51,583 nucleotides of DNA. It comes from Glycomyces buryatensis. Lineage in GTDB: Bacteria; Actinomycetota; Actinomycetes; Mycobacteriales; Micromonosporaceae. Numbering within the stretch: position 1 is the stretch's first letter; each line of letters begins with the position of its first letter. The notes under the pieces were generated by a model. The model made no database searches. It had not been told where the DNA came from and was given only the letters and a program-made list of their open reading frames with translations. The translations under genes were made by a program, and so were the position numbers. This document shows positions 16,267-24,923 of this stretch, in pieces. Where the stretch lies: NCBI RefSeq assembly GCF_004912275.1, contig NZ_STGY01000065.1, forward strand, positions 1-51,583. The letters run 5' to 3'.

Positions 16267-16785
16267 CTAGTAGAGGGAGGCGTCCCGCACCTGGCGGGCG
16301 ATCTCGGCGGGGTCCCAGTCGGCCTCGGCCGCGGGGGCGGTGCCGCCGGACTGGAGCGCGGCGACGGGCGCGGAGCGCAGGGACGCGGCACGCTGGTCGG
16401 TCGCGAGGCGCGAGAGTTTCTCGGCGGCGGCGCGCATGGCGGCCTCGTCGCCGTTGAGGAAGTCGGACAGCTCGGGGTCGATCCCGAACTCGGTCATGAC
16501 CTTCGAGCGGGTCAGCTCGGTCCGGGTGGTCGAGAGTTCGGTCTTGGACGCCTCCAGGGCGTCCAGCGCGCGCTGAAGCTCGGACTTGGACTCGTCTTCG
16601 AGGGACTTCGCCTTGGTGCGGTACGAGGCCGACTCCTTGCGGAGGTTCTTGATCTCGGACTGTGCCCAGTCCGGGAGGCCGGTCAGGTCGGCCGCGGGGG
16701 CGGCAGGCGGCGGTGCGGGGACCGGGGCCGGGGCGGCGGGTGCCTCGGGGACGGTGTCGGGGGTGGTCTGGGGTTCGTCGCCCAC
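16267..16785 (-). CDS. Scaffolding protein
   Basis: The 172-residue protein has an alanine/proline-rich N-terminal third, a charged coiled coil at about 45-90 (EIKNLRKESASYRTKAKSLEDESKSELQRALD) and an acidic/basic C-terminus, the standard make-up of a phage scaffold. It lies immediately before the capsid gene. The start is GTG with AGGAGA upstream. Confidence 0.82.
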   Translation of the reverse strand: MGDEPQTTPDTVPEAPAAPAPVPAPPPAAPAADLTGLPDWAQSEIKNLRKESASYRTKAKSLEDESKSELQRALDALEASKTELSTTRTELTRSKVMTEFGIDPELSDFLNGDEAAMRAAAEKLSRLATDQRAASLRSAPVAALQSGGTAPAAEADWDPAEIARQVRDASLY

Positions 16786-16865
16786 GGGCTATCTCCTGGA
16801 TAGAGGGGAGGGGACGGCCGCCGCCGGGGCGGCCGGAAGGGAGAGAAGAGAAAAGAGGAGGGGGG

Positions 16866-17600
16866 TCAGTCCTCGGATTTCGCGGCGGCGTAGTCCGCGC
16901 GGCGCATCGCGTTGAGGTCGCCGCCGGACGCCTTCCACTCGGCGAGGTACTCGGCCTCGCGGTCGCGCTGAAGCGGCGTGCCCTGGTAGATGACCCTGGC
17001 GAGGCACTTGCAGTGCTTGTGCGACTTGAAGGAAGCGGTCCGCTCGGTGTAGAACACGGGGCCTCTGGAGATCTGCATCCGGCACCACGGGCAGGGGCGC
17101 TTGGAGATCGAGAACCGTGCCCAGCGCGCCGTGCGTCCGGCGTTGTACTCGGCCTGGAGGTGCTCGAAGGTGCGCTCTCTGGCGAGGTCGGCCAGGATCT
17201 TCTGGATCGTCCCGAGGGACTCGACAAGTGCGAGTTCAACGGCACGTTCGAGCGTCCACCCGGCCTGAAGGCCGGTCTTGATCGTCACCGGGCCGGACAT
17301 CAGGAGGTGTTCGAGGAGTTCGTCGATGCTCATGCCGACCGTCCGGGCGAGGTCCGCGAGGTCCTCGACGCCCGCGAGGTCGCGGAGCTGCGCGAGGTAC
17401 TGATCGGCGGCGGCGATCATCGCGCCTGAGTGCTCGCCGATGACGAGCTGTGCGGCGGTCGCGTAGGAGGGAAAGGAGGCGTCGAGGTCGCGAGTGTCGA
17501 GCAGGGGCCACACGTCGATGAGGTCGAGCTGCGCGGCGGCGCCCTCGCGTTCGATTCGGCGGGCGAACTCGGTTTCGAGGTCCTCGACGGCCGTGGTCAC
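16866..17600 (-). CDS. MuF-like minor head protein
   Basis: From GTG at 17600, overlapping the portal stop as GTGA, the protein is 244 residues. The first 150 are helical (DQYLAQLRDLAGVEDLADLA). A metal-binding C-terminal part follows (CPWCRMQ, HKHCKCLARV), typical of Mu F-family head morphogenesis proteins that follow the portal. It is probably a minor head component packaged near the portal. Confidence 0.8.
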   Translation of the reverse strand: MTTAVEDLETEFARRIEREGAAAQLDLIDVWPLLDTRDLDASFPSYATAAQLVIGEHSGAMIAAADQYLAQLRDLAGVEDLADLARTVGMSIDELLEHLLMSGPVTIKTGLQAGWTLERAVELALVESLGTIQKILADLARERTFEHLQAEYNAGRTARWARFSISKRPCPWCRMQISRGPVFYTERTASFKSHKHCKCLARVIYQGTPLQRDREAEYLAEWKASGGDLNAMRRADYAAAKSED

Positions 17601-19102
17601 TTCGCCGCCTTCGCGGCGGGCTTGCCGCGGCTCGGGGTGCCGTACCCGTCCTTCGAGGTCGTCGCCGTGCCGGGGACGTTGACGCCGCCCTTGGCGTTGT
17701 CGATGCCCTTGGCCTCGGCCTGCGTCTTCTCGACGCCGGCGCGCTGCGCCTGGCCTTGGAGCATCCCGAGCATGTTGCCGAAGGAGTCGGCCTCCGCGCT
17801 CATCTTCTTCCAGGCGGCCACGTCGGAGGAGTTGACGCCGGGGATGCGTTCCCAGAGCGCCTCCGGGGGGACCTGGAGCATCTGGGAGAGCTTCCCGAGT
17901 GCGTCGACTGTGGACGCGAGGCTTCTGGCTTCGGTGTCGCGCCAAACGATGCGGTTGAGGTGGGCGTCCTCGGGGATCGCGCGGCCGGTTGAGGCGGCGG
18001 TCGCCAGGCGCATGACCTGGGCCCACGCCTCGCCGTAGACGGTCCGCTTTTCCGAGCACTTGCGTTGCAGCCCAGCCTCAGCGGCGGCGAGCGCCTCGGC
18101 GCTGATGTTGACGATCTCGCCGAGGAGGTACACCGGGGGCACTTGGCTGATGGCGGCGAGGTGCTTGATGGTCTCGGCGACGGCCAGGAGGATCTTGCCG
18201 ATGTCTGATTCGCTGAACTCGCCGAACTTCGCGTCCGGCGTCTCGGTCACCCACACCCGGTTGACTGCCGAGTTGAAGCTGTCGACGGGCTCGCCGGTCT
18301 CGGGGTCGCGCGGGATCACGAGGCCGGAGGCCCACCGCTGCCTGAATGACGCGAACTGTGCGATGAGCGAGGCCGTCAGGGTGAGCGAGTTGAGGCGGTC
18401 CTGTGTGGGGATCAGGGCCTCGATGTCGCCGCGGGGGCCGATGTTCGGGGAGGTCGTGAGTTGGTTGCGGAACCTGACGATCGGGCACACGCCGAGCCCG
18501 TGCCGGCGGGACTCCTTGAGGGTGAAGGAGTCGAGGTCCGGGGAGTCGGTGAAGTTTTCGCCGAGGTACACGTGCTCGTACTCGTCATCTAGGAGCGTTG
18601 CGCGGCAGCGCTTCTCGCCGGTCGAGTAATCGAGGTCGACGTGGAGGGCGAACTGCGGCCACTCGTCGTGGATGGGGTCCTCGTACAGGGCCGACATCGA
18701 CAACGGCGAGAAGGGCCGGATCTGCGGGACCTTCTTCTTGCCGGGCAGGACCCGGACATAGGACAAGCCGTACGTGAGCGTGTCGCGGTGTACGGAGTGC
18801 TGCCAGGCGTCGAGCGAGTTCGCCGACCACCACTCCCACGAGGTGTCGTCGTCCGGGGAGTCGGGCTTGCGGTAGCCCTCGACGTAGAGCTGTTGCGCGA
18901 CGGCATCCACGATGAGCGGCAAGAAGTTCAAGACCGCGGTCTTGACGAGGCTCGCGTATTCGCGGTGGGCGTGCTTGGGCATGTAGGGCGGGTCCTGGAG
19001 GCCCGTGGCGTACCGCTCCAGCCAGGCGTAATGCTGCCGCTCGTCGTTAAATCGGACGAGCGAGCGGTGGAGCACGTTTCTGAGGTCGCCCGATGCGGGC
19101 AT
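17597..19102 (-). CDS. Portal protein
   Basis: The 501-residue protein follows the large terminase gene and has the SPP1 gp6-like portal pattern: a helical start (LERYATGLQDPPYMPKHA), the FLPLIVDAVAQQLYVEGYR segment, a LPGKKKVPQIRPFSPLSM beta region and a long helical wing (LLAVAETIKHLAAISQVPPVYLLGEI). It forms the dodecameric DNA entry ring. The C-terminal tail is alanine/lysine-rich. Confidence 0.9.
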   Translation of the reverse strand: MPASGDLRNVLHRSLVRFNDERQHYAWLERYATGLQDPPYMPKHAHREYASLVKTAVLNFLPLIVDAVAQQLYVEGYRKPDSPDDDTSWEWWSANSLDAWQHSVHRDTLTYGLSYVRVLPGKKKVPQIRPFSPLSMSALYEDPIHDEWPQFALHVDLDYSTGEKRCRATLLDDEYEHVYLGENFTDSPDLDSFTLKESRRHGLGVCPIVRFRNQLTTSPNIGPRGDIEALIPTQDRLNSLTLTASLIAQFASFRQRWASGLVIPRDPETGEPVDSFNSAVNRVWVTETPDAKFGEFSESDIGKILLAVAETIKHLAAISQVPPVYLLGEIVNISAEALAAAEAGLQRKCSEKRTVYGEAWAQVMRLATAASTGRAIPEDAHLNRIVWRDTEARSLASTVDALGKLSQMLQVPPEALWERIPGVNSSDVAAWKKMSAEADSFGNMLGMLQGQAQRAGVEKTQAEAKGIDNAKGGVNVPGTATTSKDGYGTPSRGKPAAKAAK

Positions 19103-19133
19103 GAGCCCTCCAAGGGGGCGGGTGAGGGGTGGT

Positions 19134-20774
19134 CTAGTTGAGGCCGACCAGGACGCCGGTCCGCTTGCGCCACTTGGTGAGCACGCCCTTTTCGAGGGCG
19201 AGGTGCTTGGCGTGGAGGGCGATGAGCATGGCCGCGGCGGCGTCGATTTTCTGCGTCGACTGGCGCGATTCCTTGCCGATGCCGATGCCGTAGGCGTTGG
19301 GGCGGCGCCTGGCGTTCTTGAGGTGGCGGATCAGCGCGGGGTGGCGCGAGAGGCGCATGGTGCCGGTCTGGAACGAGGAGACGGTGGCCTCGGCCTGGAC
19401 CGTGAACTCAGCGAGGCGGCGGGAGGAGCGCATGTCGAAGTTGAAGACGCCCTTCGCGCCGAGGGAGGCGAAGACCTTGTCCCGGTGCTGGTTGGCCCAG
19501 ATCTCGACGTAGGGCTCCCAATAGGACATGTCGCACCCGAAGGCCGCGACGCGGAAGCGGTTGAACGCGCGGTCCACGGCGGCGGTGACTTCGGCCTTGG
19601 GCACCTGCCAGTCCTCCTGGCCGGGCATGTCGGGCTTCTCCCACACGCCGAGGAGTTCGACAAGGCCGTTCTCTACGTCGACCGCGACGAGCGCGGTCGC
19701 ATCCTGGCTCTTGCTGCCGTCGAAGCCCAAGGCGACGATCCGGCCGTCTTCGATCTGCTCGTCGACCACCGCGCCGTCGACCTCGTGAGGCTCGACCCAC
19801 GAGTCACCGTGCGCCACAACCTGGTTGAGGTAGAAGCGGCGGGCTTCGTCGACCGTGACCGTGAGGTCGTAGATCTCGGCCACGATGCGGTCGATGTCCA
19901 ACCACGTCGCGTCCCCGCGGCAGTCGGCCAGCGCGGCGCGAAGCTCGTCCTCGTCGGCGAGGTCGCGGACGGGAAAGCTCGACTCGATCGAGTCGAAGAG
20001 GATGCCCGTGGTTCTGGCTCTGCCCTCGTGCTGGGCTTGGAAGGCGGTGAAGTCGCGTTCGGCGACGGAGTCCATGCCGGGCATGTGGGCGTTGGTGGTG
20101 ACCAGCATCCGGCCCATGCCGCCCCGGGACTTGCCGAGGTTGCGCTTACAGACGCGGTCGAGCTTGTGCCCGCCGTCGGAGGAGGTCCACAGGTGGGTCT
20201 CGTCGCCGATGACCAGGGTCGGGCGGGAGCCTTCGAGGGTCTTCGCCTCGCTGGTGACCGGGAGGAGTTTCCGGGTTTTGGTGGGCCCGGCGAGGATGCG
20301 GGTCTGGCCGCAGTCGACGGGCATCCCGTCGATCTCGGTGCGGGCGCCGATCATGGCCCTGCACATGTCGAACGTGTTGGCCGTCTGATCGAACGACACG
20401 GCGGCGAGCTGAATCCACGCCGCATCGGAGCGGGCGACGATCCAAGTGCGGGACTGGCGATCCCACTTCGGCCGACAGGGGCCGAGCAGCTCAATCAATG
20501 AGACGGCCGCGGCGAGCGGTCCCTTCCCCCAGCCCTTCATGCGCTGCAAGACCGCGCGTCGCCACACCCAGCGGTGCTGTTTGGCGGGGTCGGTGGCGTA
20601 CCACCAGAGGAGAAACCGGATCTGTTCGCCCGTGAATCTCCACGGCATATCGGGGTCGTCGGGGTTGCGGAGGTGCTTATGCGCCCATCGGATGGCGGCC
20701 AGACCGACGAATTCGGAGTAGCCCTGGTCCTTGGGGCGCTGGGCAGGGAGGTTCCCCACCTGTACGACGGACAC
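19134..20774 (-). CDS. terL: Terminase large subunit
   Basis: The 546-residue protein has the ATPase part first. The Walker A region is RMKGWGKGP at about 78-86, a less usual form. Walker B is TLVIGDETH with D191/E192. A C-terminal nuclease contains FDGSKSQDATALVAVD with D352 and D358, and IDAAAAM near 520. It translocates and cuts DNA at the portal. The start is GTG at 20774. It lies between the small terminase gene and the portal gene. Confidence 0.93.
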   Translation of the reverse strand: MSVVQVGNLPAQRPKDQGYSEFVGLAAIRWAHKHLRNPDDPDMPWRFTGEQIRFLLWWYATDPAKQHRWVWRRAVLQRMKGWGKGPLAAAVSLIELLGPCRPKWDRQSRTWIVARSDAAWIQLAAVSFDQTANTFDMCRAMIGARTEIDGMPVDCGQTRILAGPTKTRKLLPVTSEAKTLEGSRPTLVIGDETHLWTSSDGGHKLDRVCKRNLGKSRGGMGRMLVTTNAHMPGMDSVAERDFTAFQAQHEGRARTTGILFDSIESSFPVRDLADEDELRAALADCRGDATWLDIDRIVAEIYDLTVTVDEARRFYLNQVVAHGDSWVEPHEVDGAVVDEQIEDGRIVALGFDGSKSQDATALVAVDVENGLVELLGVWEKPDMPGQEDWQVPKAEVTAAVDRAFNRFRVAAFGCDMSYWEPYVEIWANQHRDKVFASLGAKGVFNFDMRSSRRLAEFTVQAEATVSSFQTGTMRLSRHPALIRHLKNARRRPNAYGIGIGKESRQSTQKIDAAAAMLIALHAKHLALEKGVLTKWRKRTGVLVGLN

Positions 20775-20792
20775 GGGGGCTCCGAAAGGGGG

Positions 20793-21215
20793 TTAGGCGA
20801 AGGCGGCGTCTACGGCCCCGTCGTCGTCCTCTTCGGCCTTCTCGCCCTCGATCACTGGGGCGTACTTGATGCCGACCTTCGAGCGGTCGACGTGGCTGAA
20901 CAGCAAGGAGTCTTCGAGGGGCTTGATCGTCCTGGCGAGCTTGATGAGCAGCTCGGGCTCGCTCGTGCCGTAATAGGCGTCCTTGAGGGGGATCAAGTCG
21001 CGGATGCGCTGGATGTCGGTGACCTGGTAAAGGGCCGCCTGCGGGCTCGACATGACCGAGATGAGCCACTGGCGCGTCTTGGCCTTCAACCTGCCGAGGT
21101 CGCCGAAGTCCCAGTCTGAGCGGGCGTGCGGGATCGTGGCGAGTTCGACGGCCGCTTGCTCGGCGAGGCTCTGGTGGCGGCCGAGCTTGCCGTCCTGTGG
21201 CTTGGGGTGGGTCAT
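20793..21215 (-). CDS. Terminase small subunit (probable)
   Basis: From ATG at 21215, overlapping the previous stop as ATGA, the protein is 140 residues. It is helical in the middle (LAEQAAVELATIP, KAKTRQWLISVMSS) with an acidic tail (EGEKAEEDDDGA). It lies directly before terL, which is the main support. No clear helix-turn-helix is visible, so it is a probable rather than proven TerS. Confidence 0.65.
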   Translation of the reverse strand: MTHPKPQDGKLGRHQSLAEQAAVELATIPHARSDWDFGDLGRLKAKTRQWLISVMSSPQAALYQVTDIQRIRDLIPLKDAYYGTSEPELLIKLARTIKPLEDSLLFSHVDRSKVGIKYAPVIEGEKAEEDDDGAVDAAFA

Positions 21216-21472
21216 CGGGTCACGAGGGCGATGATCGCGACGACGAGTGAGCCGGTCGCCAGGAGTGTTGCGGCCGTGGGGATCGCCCACAGCCGCCGCT
21301 CGACCTGGCGAAGCCGGTCCTCGTGGTCGACGAGCGCCTCCTGCGTGGAGGCGTCCGAGTCGGAGATCCGGCCCAGTTCGCCGCCGATGCGGCCGAGGTC
21401 GCCTCGGATGGACACGACCTCGTCATAGATTTCGCGAGCGCCGATGGTCACGGTTCCGAGGTCCTCAGCCAT
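21212..21472 (-). CDS. Small membrane protein with coiled coil, holin-like
   Basis: The 86-residue protein has a heptad-rich N-terminal half (EIYDEVVSIRGDLGRIGGELGRI, then DRLRQVERRLW) and one C-terminal membrane helix (TAATLLATGSLVVAIIALV). Such proteins directly after an endolysin gene often act as second holins or lysis regulators. It starts three bases after the endolysin stop. Confidence 0.65.
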   Translation of the reverse strand: MAEDLGTVTIGAREIYDEVVSIRGDLGRIGGELGRISDSDASTQEALVDHEDRLRQVERRLWAIPTAATLLATGSLVVAIIALVTR

Positions 21473-21475
21473 CAG

Positions 21476-22198
21476 CTAGCCCTTGACGAGGCGGGACCAG
21501 GTCTTCGGGCCCACGATGCCGTCGACCAGGAGGGACTTGGCCTTCTGGAAGAGCTTCACCGCGGCGGTGGAGCCGGGACCGAAGATCCCGTCAATGCCGC
21601 CGGCGGACTTGAGGCGGGCGGCGGGGGCACCGCCGTAGGCGAGGATGAGACCCTGGGCGCGGCGGACGCCGGAGCCGCGCGAGTCCTGCTTGACGGTGGA
21701 GAGGTCGGCCACGAGCTGATCAGTCCAATTCGGAGTCGAGGGGGTGGTGGGCCGCGACGGCTTCGACGGGGTCTCGTCGAGGTCGGCGATGCCCCAGGGG
21801 CTCTGGTCGTCGTAGGGGCCGGTGGACCGCCCGTCCGGGCCGACGCCCACGGAGACGTGGACGTGGGTGGTGTGGGGGTTCGAGCCGTTGTAGCGCCGCC
21901 AGCCTTCGGAGGCGCGGGCCTTCGACCAGATCTTGCGGTCGTGGATGACGTACTTGACGGCGCGCGTGGGGTTCGCGGCCAGGTAGCGCGCGAAGATGTC
22001 GAGGTCGAGTCCGGCGTTGCCGAGGACATCGATCGCGCAGACGACGCCAGCGCCGTTGGGGTTGTGGTCGGAGTAGCCGTTCTGGTGGTCCTCGTCGCCG
22101 ATAGACCACACGGTGGTCCCGGGGTGGGCGCGCTGAATCTCTGCGTTGAGGACCTGGAGCGACCTGGCGAGACGCCAAGAGGCCAAGGGGATCTCCAA
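21476..22198 (-). CDS. Endolysin: M15-like peptidase plus peptidoglycan-binding domain
   Basis: The 240-residue protein has an N-terminal M15-like zinc peptidase: SDHNPNGAG with H45, AIDV with D57, and the HVHVS motif with H112/H114. A proline/threonine linker at about 145-165 leads to a C-terminal PG_binding_1 domain (GIDGIFGPGSTAAVKLFQKAKSLLVDGIVGPKTWSRL). It would cut peptide bridges of the actinobacterial wall. It lies before the terminase genes, an arrangement seen in some actinophages. The TTG start at 22198 lacks a clear ribosome-binding site, and another TTG four codons inside is possible. Confidence 0.88.
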   Translation of the reverse strand: MEIPLASWRLARSLQVLNAEIQRAHPGTTVWSIGDEDHQNGYSDHNPNGAGVVCAIDVLGNAGLDLDIFARYLAANPTRAVKYVIHDRKIWSKARASEGWRRYNGSNPHTTHVHVSVGVGPDGRSTGPYDDQSPWGIADLDETPSKPSRPTTPSTPNWTDQLVADLSTVKQDSRGSGVRRAQGLILAYGGAPAARLKSAGGIDGIFGPGSTAAVKLFQKAKSLLVDGIVGPKTWSRLVKG

Positions 22199-22442
22199 GG
22201 GGTGAGGGGAGAGCCCCCGGCGCGGGTGAAAGGAGCGAAAGCCCCGCGCCGGGGGTTGCCCGGATTTCGCCTGCTCACTGGCAGGCAGTCACGCCTCAGA
22301 ACCGGGCGGGCGCTAGCCGCGTGCGCTGAGCCGGTGCCCCGAGGGGAGGAGGGCACCGGGCGCGGCAGGATGGGCGGCGGTGTCGAGACGCCGCCCAGGT
22401 CAGGGGCAAGGGGTCCGGACTAGACCGGACCCCTTTTGGGAC

Positions 22443-23678
22443 TCAGGAGAACTGGGCGAGGAGCTTCGGGGGCGCGACCTTGAGCAGGCCCCGCAACGCG
22501 GAGGCGGCTTGCTGCGGGACGACGCCGTTGCCGAGGATGCGGAGTTCGGCGGTGCGGGCGAGGCCCCGGCCGGTCACGTGGCCGGGCTCGTAGCCCATGA
22601 GCCACTCGACGAAACGTGGGGACAAGCGGGGGCCGTTCTTGCCGGGCTCGGTCGGGGCGGGAGGCTGGCGGCCGATCACTTCAGACCAGCGCACAACAGC
22701 GGGTCCGTACTTACCCCAATCCGTACCGCCCAGCTCGGGAGCGTCAAGTCCCCGGCCGAGCCGCGCTGATTGGGTGAGCCCTTCGTGCCGTCCGTCGCCC
22801 GCGGGGTCGGGATCAGCACCGCCGACAGCGGCGGCCGGAATCCCTTCCCCGGCCGGCGTCCGGCCGTTCCGGTGTCGGAGGCCCGGGGCGTCGGCAGGAG
22901 TGGGAGCGAGCAGACCTCGGCCTGAAGCGACTTCCCGTGCTTCCCGGCGAGCTGGCTCGGGGTCGGTTTGTACTGCCGGTCCTCGTTCGCCGAGGCGCGC
23001 GGCGTCGGTAGGAGCGTCACCACTCCGGCCAGGAGCGTCGAGGTTCTCGTGGTCTTGCGGCCGTGGGTCGCGTCCGGCGTCGGCAGCAGCGCTATCGCCG
23101 TCCGCAGATCCGGGCCGCCCGTCCCGTGGCGACCGGGCCCATTCGCATCGGTAGTCATCGGGGTCGGAAGGCCAGGCGAGCGCGAACCAGCGGTTTCTTT
23201 GATGAGCTGCACCAACGTCTGAAGCTCGAAGGCAAGTCCACGCCAGGTCATACCCGCTTTCGGCCAGCGAATCGGCGACGGCGTCGAATCCTCGTCGGAG
23301 GATCGCGGAGACGTTCTCCAGGAGGACGAAGCTCGGTCGAAGGAGGCGAATGCCTTCCACGATGTGCGGCCAGATCCAGCGGTCATCCTCGGTGCCTTTC
23401 CTCTTGCCCGCGTTGCTGATCGGCTGGCACGGAAAGCCAGCCGTGATCATGTCGACCCCCTCGACCTCGTTCCAGTCGAGGGAGGTCAGGTCGCCGTGGT
23501 TGGGCGGTTCGGGCCAGTGGGCGGCGAGGACTGAGGCCGCGGCTTTGTCGGTCTCGGCGTGCCAGGTGATGCGCCCGCCGAGGACTTCGCGGACCGCGAG
23601 GTCGAGGGCTCCCGATCCGGAGCACAGGGAGCCGATCCGGAGCGGCCGAGGTGGGGAGGGGGTGGGGTGAATGTCCAT
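22443..23678 (-). CDS. C5 cytosine DNA methyltransferase
   Basis: From ATG at 23678 the protein is 411 residues. It has the AdoMet motif (IGSLCSGSGALDLAV), the catalytic motif GFPCQP with C84, motif VI LLENVSAI (E121), RASDVGAAHQRNRWF and the C-terminal GNGVVPQQAASAL. The region before the end (FVEWLMGYEPGHVT, PAPTEPG) is typical of phage Dcm-like enzymes. It methylates cytosine, probably to evade host restriction. The middle, about 22700-23230, is unusual because a second frame also reads as family sequence (see findings). No cognate restriction gene is present. The start lacks a strong ribosome-binding site. Confidence 0.9.
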   Translation of the reverse strand: MDIHPTPSPPRPLRIGSLCSGSGALDLAVREVLGGRITWHAETDKAAASVLAAHWPEPPNHGDLTSLDWNEVEGVDMITAGFPCQPISNAGKRKGTEDDRWIWPHIVEGIRLLRPSFVLLENVSAILRRGFDAVADSLAESGYDLAWTCLRASDVGAAHQRNRWFALAWPSDPDDYRCEWARSPRDGRPGSADGDSAAADAGRDPRPQDHENLDAPGRSGDAPTDAARLGERGPAVQTDPEPARREAREVASGRGLLAPTPADAPGLRHRNGRTPAGEGIPAAAVGGADPDPAGDGRHEGLTQSARLGRGLDAPELGGTDWGKYGPAVVRWSEVIGRQPPAPTEPGKNGPRLSPRFVEWLMGYEPGHVTGRGLARTAELRILGNGVVPQQAASALRGLLKVAPPKLLAQFS

Positions 23679-23839
23679 GTCAGGGAAAGGGGTGCGGAGT
23701 AGCTCCGCACCCCTTCGAGGGGCGGCCCGGCCGCCGCGCCCGTGGGGGCGTTGGCGGGGCGGCCGGGCGGCGGGGGTGCCCCGATGGTGCTGCGGCGGCC
23801 CGAACACGAGGGTGTGTGTTCGGAGCCGGGCCGCGTAGG

Positions 23840-24352
23840 TCAGGCGCCGCAGTCGGCGCCAAGGACTTCGGTCGAGTCCTCGTGGGAGCCATCGGGGTCG
23901 AAGTTGAGGGGGCGTGACCACCACTCGGTGGAGGAGATGCCGGCGGGGGCTGCGGCCGGGCGCAGGGCCAGGCGGGTCCACTCGTGGTCCTCGACCCAGC
24001 CGGGCACGAGGCCGCCGATCGTGTAATCGGCTTCGACCACGTCCACGTAGAGCGCACCGAACTTCAGGGTGCGGGCCAGCTCGGTCACGCCCGCCATGAG
24101 GTCCTCGGCGACGCCGGGCGTGCCCAGGGCGAGGACCGCGACGATCTCGGCCGCCCGGTAGGTGGGCCGCTGCCCGAGGTCGCCCAGGAGGGCCATGCCG
24201 TGGATGACATCGTGGTCGTCGATCGCGGCCAGCGCGGCGACGAGCGTCCGGCCTTCCAGGCGCGGGGCGAGGAACTCGCCGACGCCGCCGAGGTCGTCGA
24301 CCGGCACGGGAACGTACTCGATCGCGCGCGAAGCTGTAGCAGTGACGGTCAT
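23840..24352 (-). CDS. Hypothetical protein, 170 aa, first gene of the leftward late unit
   Basis: I do not recognise this soluble, acidic 170-residue protein. It alternates strand and helix (EGRTLVAALAAIDDHDVIHGMALLGDLGQRP) and has two tryptophan-rich spots near the end (VPGWVEDHEW, STEWWSRPL). The ATG at 24352 follows a long noncoding leader containing the hairpin array. It lies upstream of the methyltransferase and is read with it. The call rests on clean coding character. Confidence 0.65.
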   Translation of the reverse strand: MTVTATASRAIEYVPVPVDDLGGVGEFLAPRLEGRTLVAALAAIDDHDVIHGMALLGDLGQRPTYRAAEIVAVLALGTPGVAEDLMAGVTELARTLKFGALYVDVVEADYTIGGLVPGWVEDHEWTRLALRPAAAPAGISSTEWWSRPLNFDPDGSHEDSTEVLGADCGA

Positions 24353-24393
24353 CGATGCGTGCCCCTCTGGAGTGAGCCCCGGTGCGAAGAAGA

Positions 24394-24801
24394 CGAACCG
24401 CGAAGCGGTTCGGATTCGAGCGCCGGGGCGAACATGACCCCGGAGCGAAGCGGAGGGGTCATGAAACGACGGAGACAGACCAGAAGCACCGGAGTCAAGA
24501 TCTCCTCCGGCGCTGAGCGCCGGAGCCGGAAGTTCGCTTCGGCCAGAAGATCCCGACCGCGTTGCGGTCGCCGCGCGCGCACGCGCGTTACGGACCTAAG
24601 GAGAACAACGGACCTTGAACGGAGAGAGTGAAACTCTTCGGCTGACCCTTGAGGGTCAGCCAGAGGAGAACCTGTTCAGGTGGTTCTCTGTCTCTCCGAT
24701 TGGAGTCTTGTTCAGTTACTTTCAGTCACCAGCCCTCAAGGGCTGGTTCTGAAGAGAAGATTCAGAAGAGAGCGAGATTGTCGCTCGCCAGGGCTCGCTC
24801 T
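24394..24801. repeat. Array of eight inverted repeats (hairpins)
   Basis: Arms, with positions: CGAACCGC at 24394-24401/24405-24412; CATGACCCC at 24433-24441/24455-24463; CTCCGGCGCT at 24505-24514/24516-24525; CGACCGC at 24554-24560/24564-24570; GGCTGACCCT at 24640-24649/24652-24661; GAGAACC at 24666-24672/24682-24688; ACCAGCCCT at 24728-24736/24739-24747; AGAGCGAG at 24769-24776/24794-24801. All arms are perfect. The arms are different sequences, so this is not a tandem repeat. A CRISPR array is excluded. Confidence 0.85.
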
Positions 24802-24805
24802 GAGA

Positions 24806-24832
24806 CCCCTACCCCCTTTATCCCCCTTCCCC
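24806..24832 (-). other. G-quadruplex motif
   Basis: The minus strand carries four G tracts of 4, 5, 5 and 4 bases separated by loops of 2, 5 and 2 bases, a canonical quadruplex pattern. It lies directly upstream, in the leftward direction, of the hairpin array and so near the expected start of the late transcript. Confidence 0.7.
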
Positions 24833-24923
24833 GTTCTTCATAAGGGATGGTGTGCGGCGGAGGCCGTTTTGGAGGCCGCCGGAGGAAAGTGAGACCGGCT
24901 TCACTCCCGGTAGGCTGCAATGC

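Larger units (their letters stand above)
24353..24923. other. Leader region with hairpin array and G-quadruplex motif
   Basis: This stretch has no convincing gene. It contains at least eight strong consecutive inverted repeats at 24394-24801 and a G-quadruplex motif on the minus strand at 24806-24832. For the leftward late operon it is the 5' region, so a promoter and a structured leader RNA are expected. Loops are mostly one to thirteen bases and arms seven to ten bases. Confidence 0.6.

Noticed and set aside
14703..16391. Extended frame covering the capsid gene and the connector gene
   Set aside because: Only the last 143 codons, after the ATG at 15134, look like protein; the upstream part is a shadow of the capsid gene.
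24394..24801. CRISPR array
   Set aside because: The hairpins have unlike sequences and irregular spacing and there is no repeat-spacer pattern. No cas operon is present.
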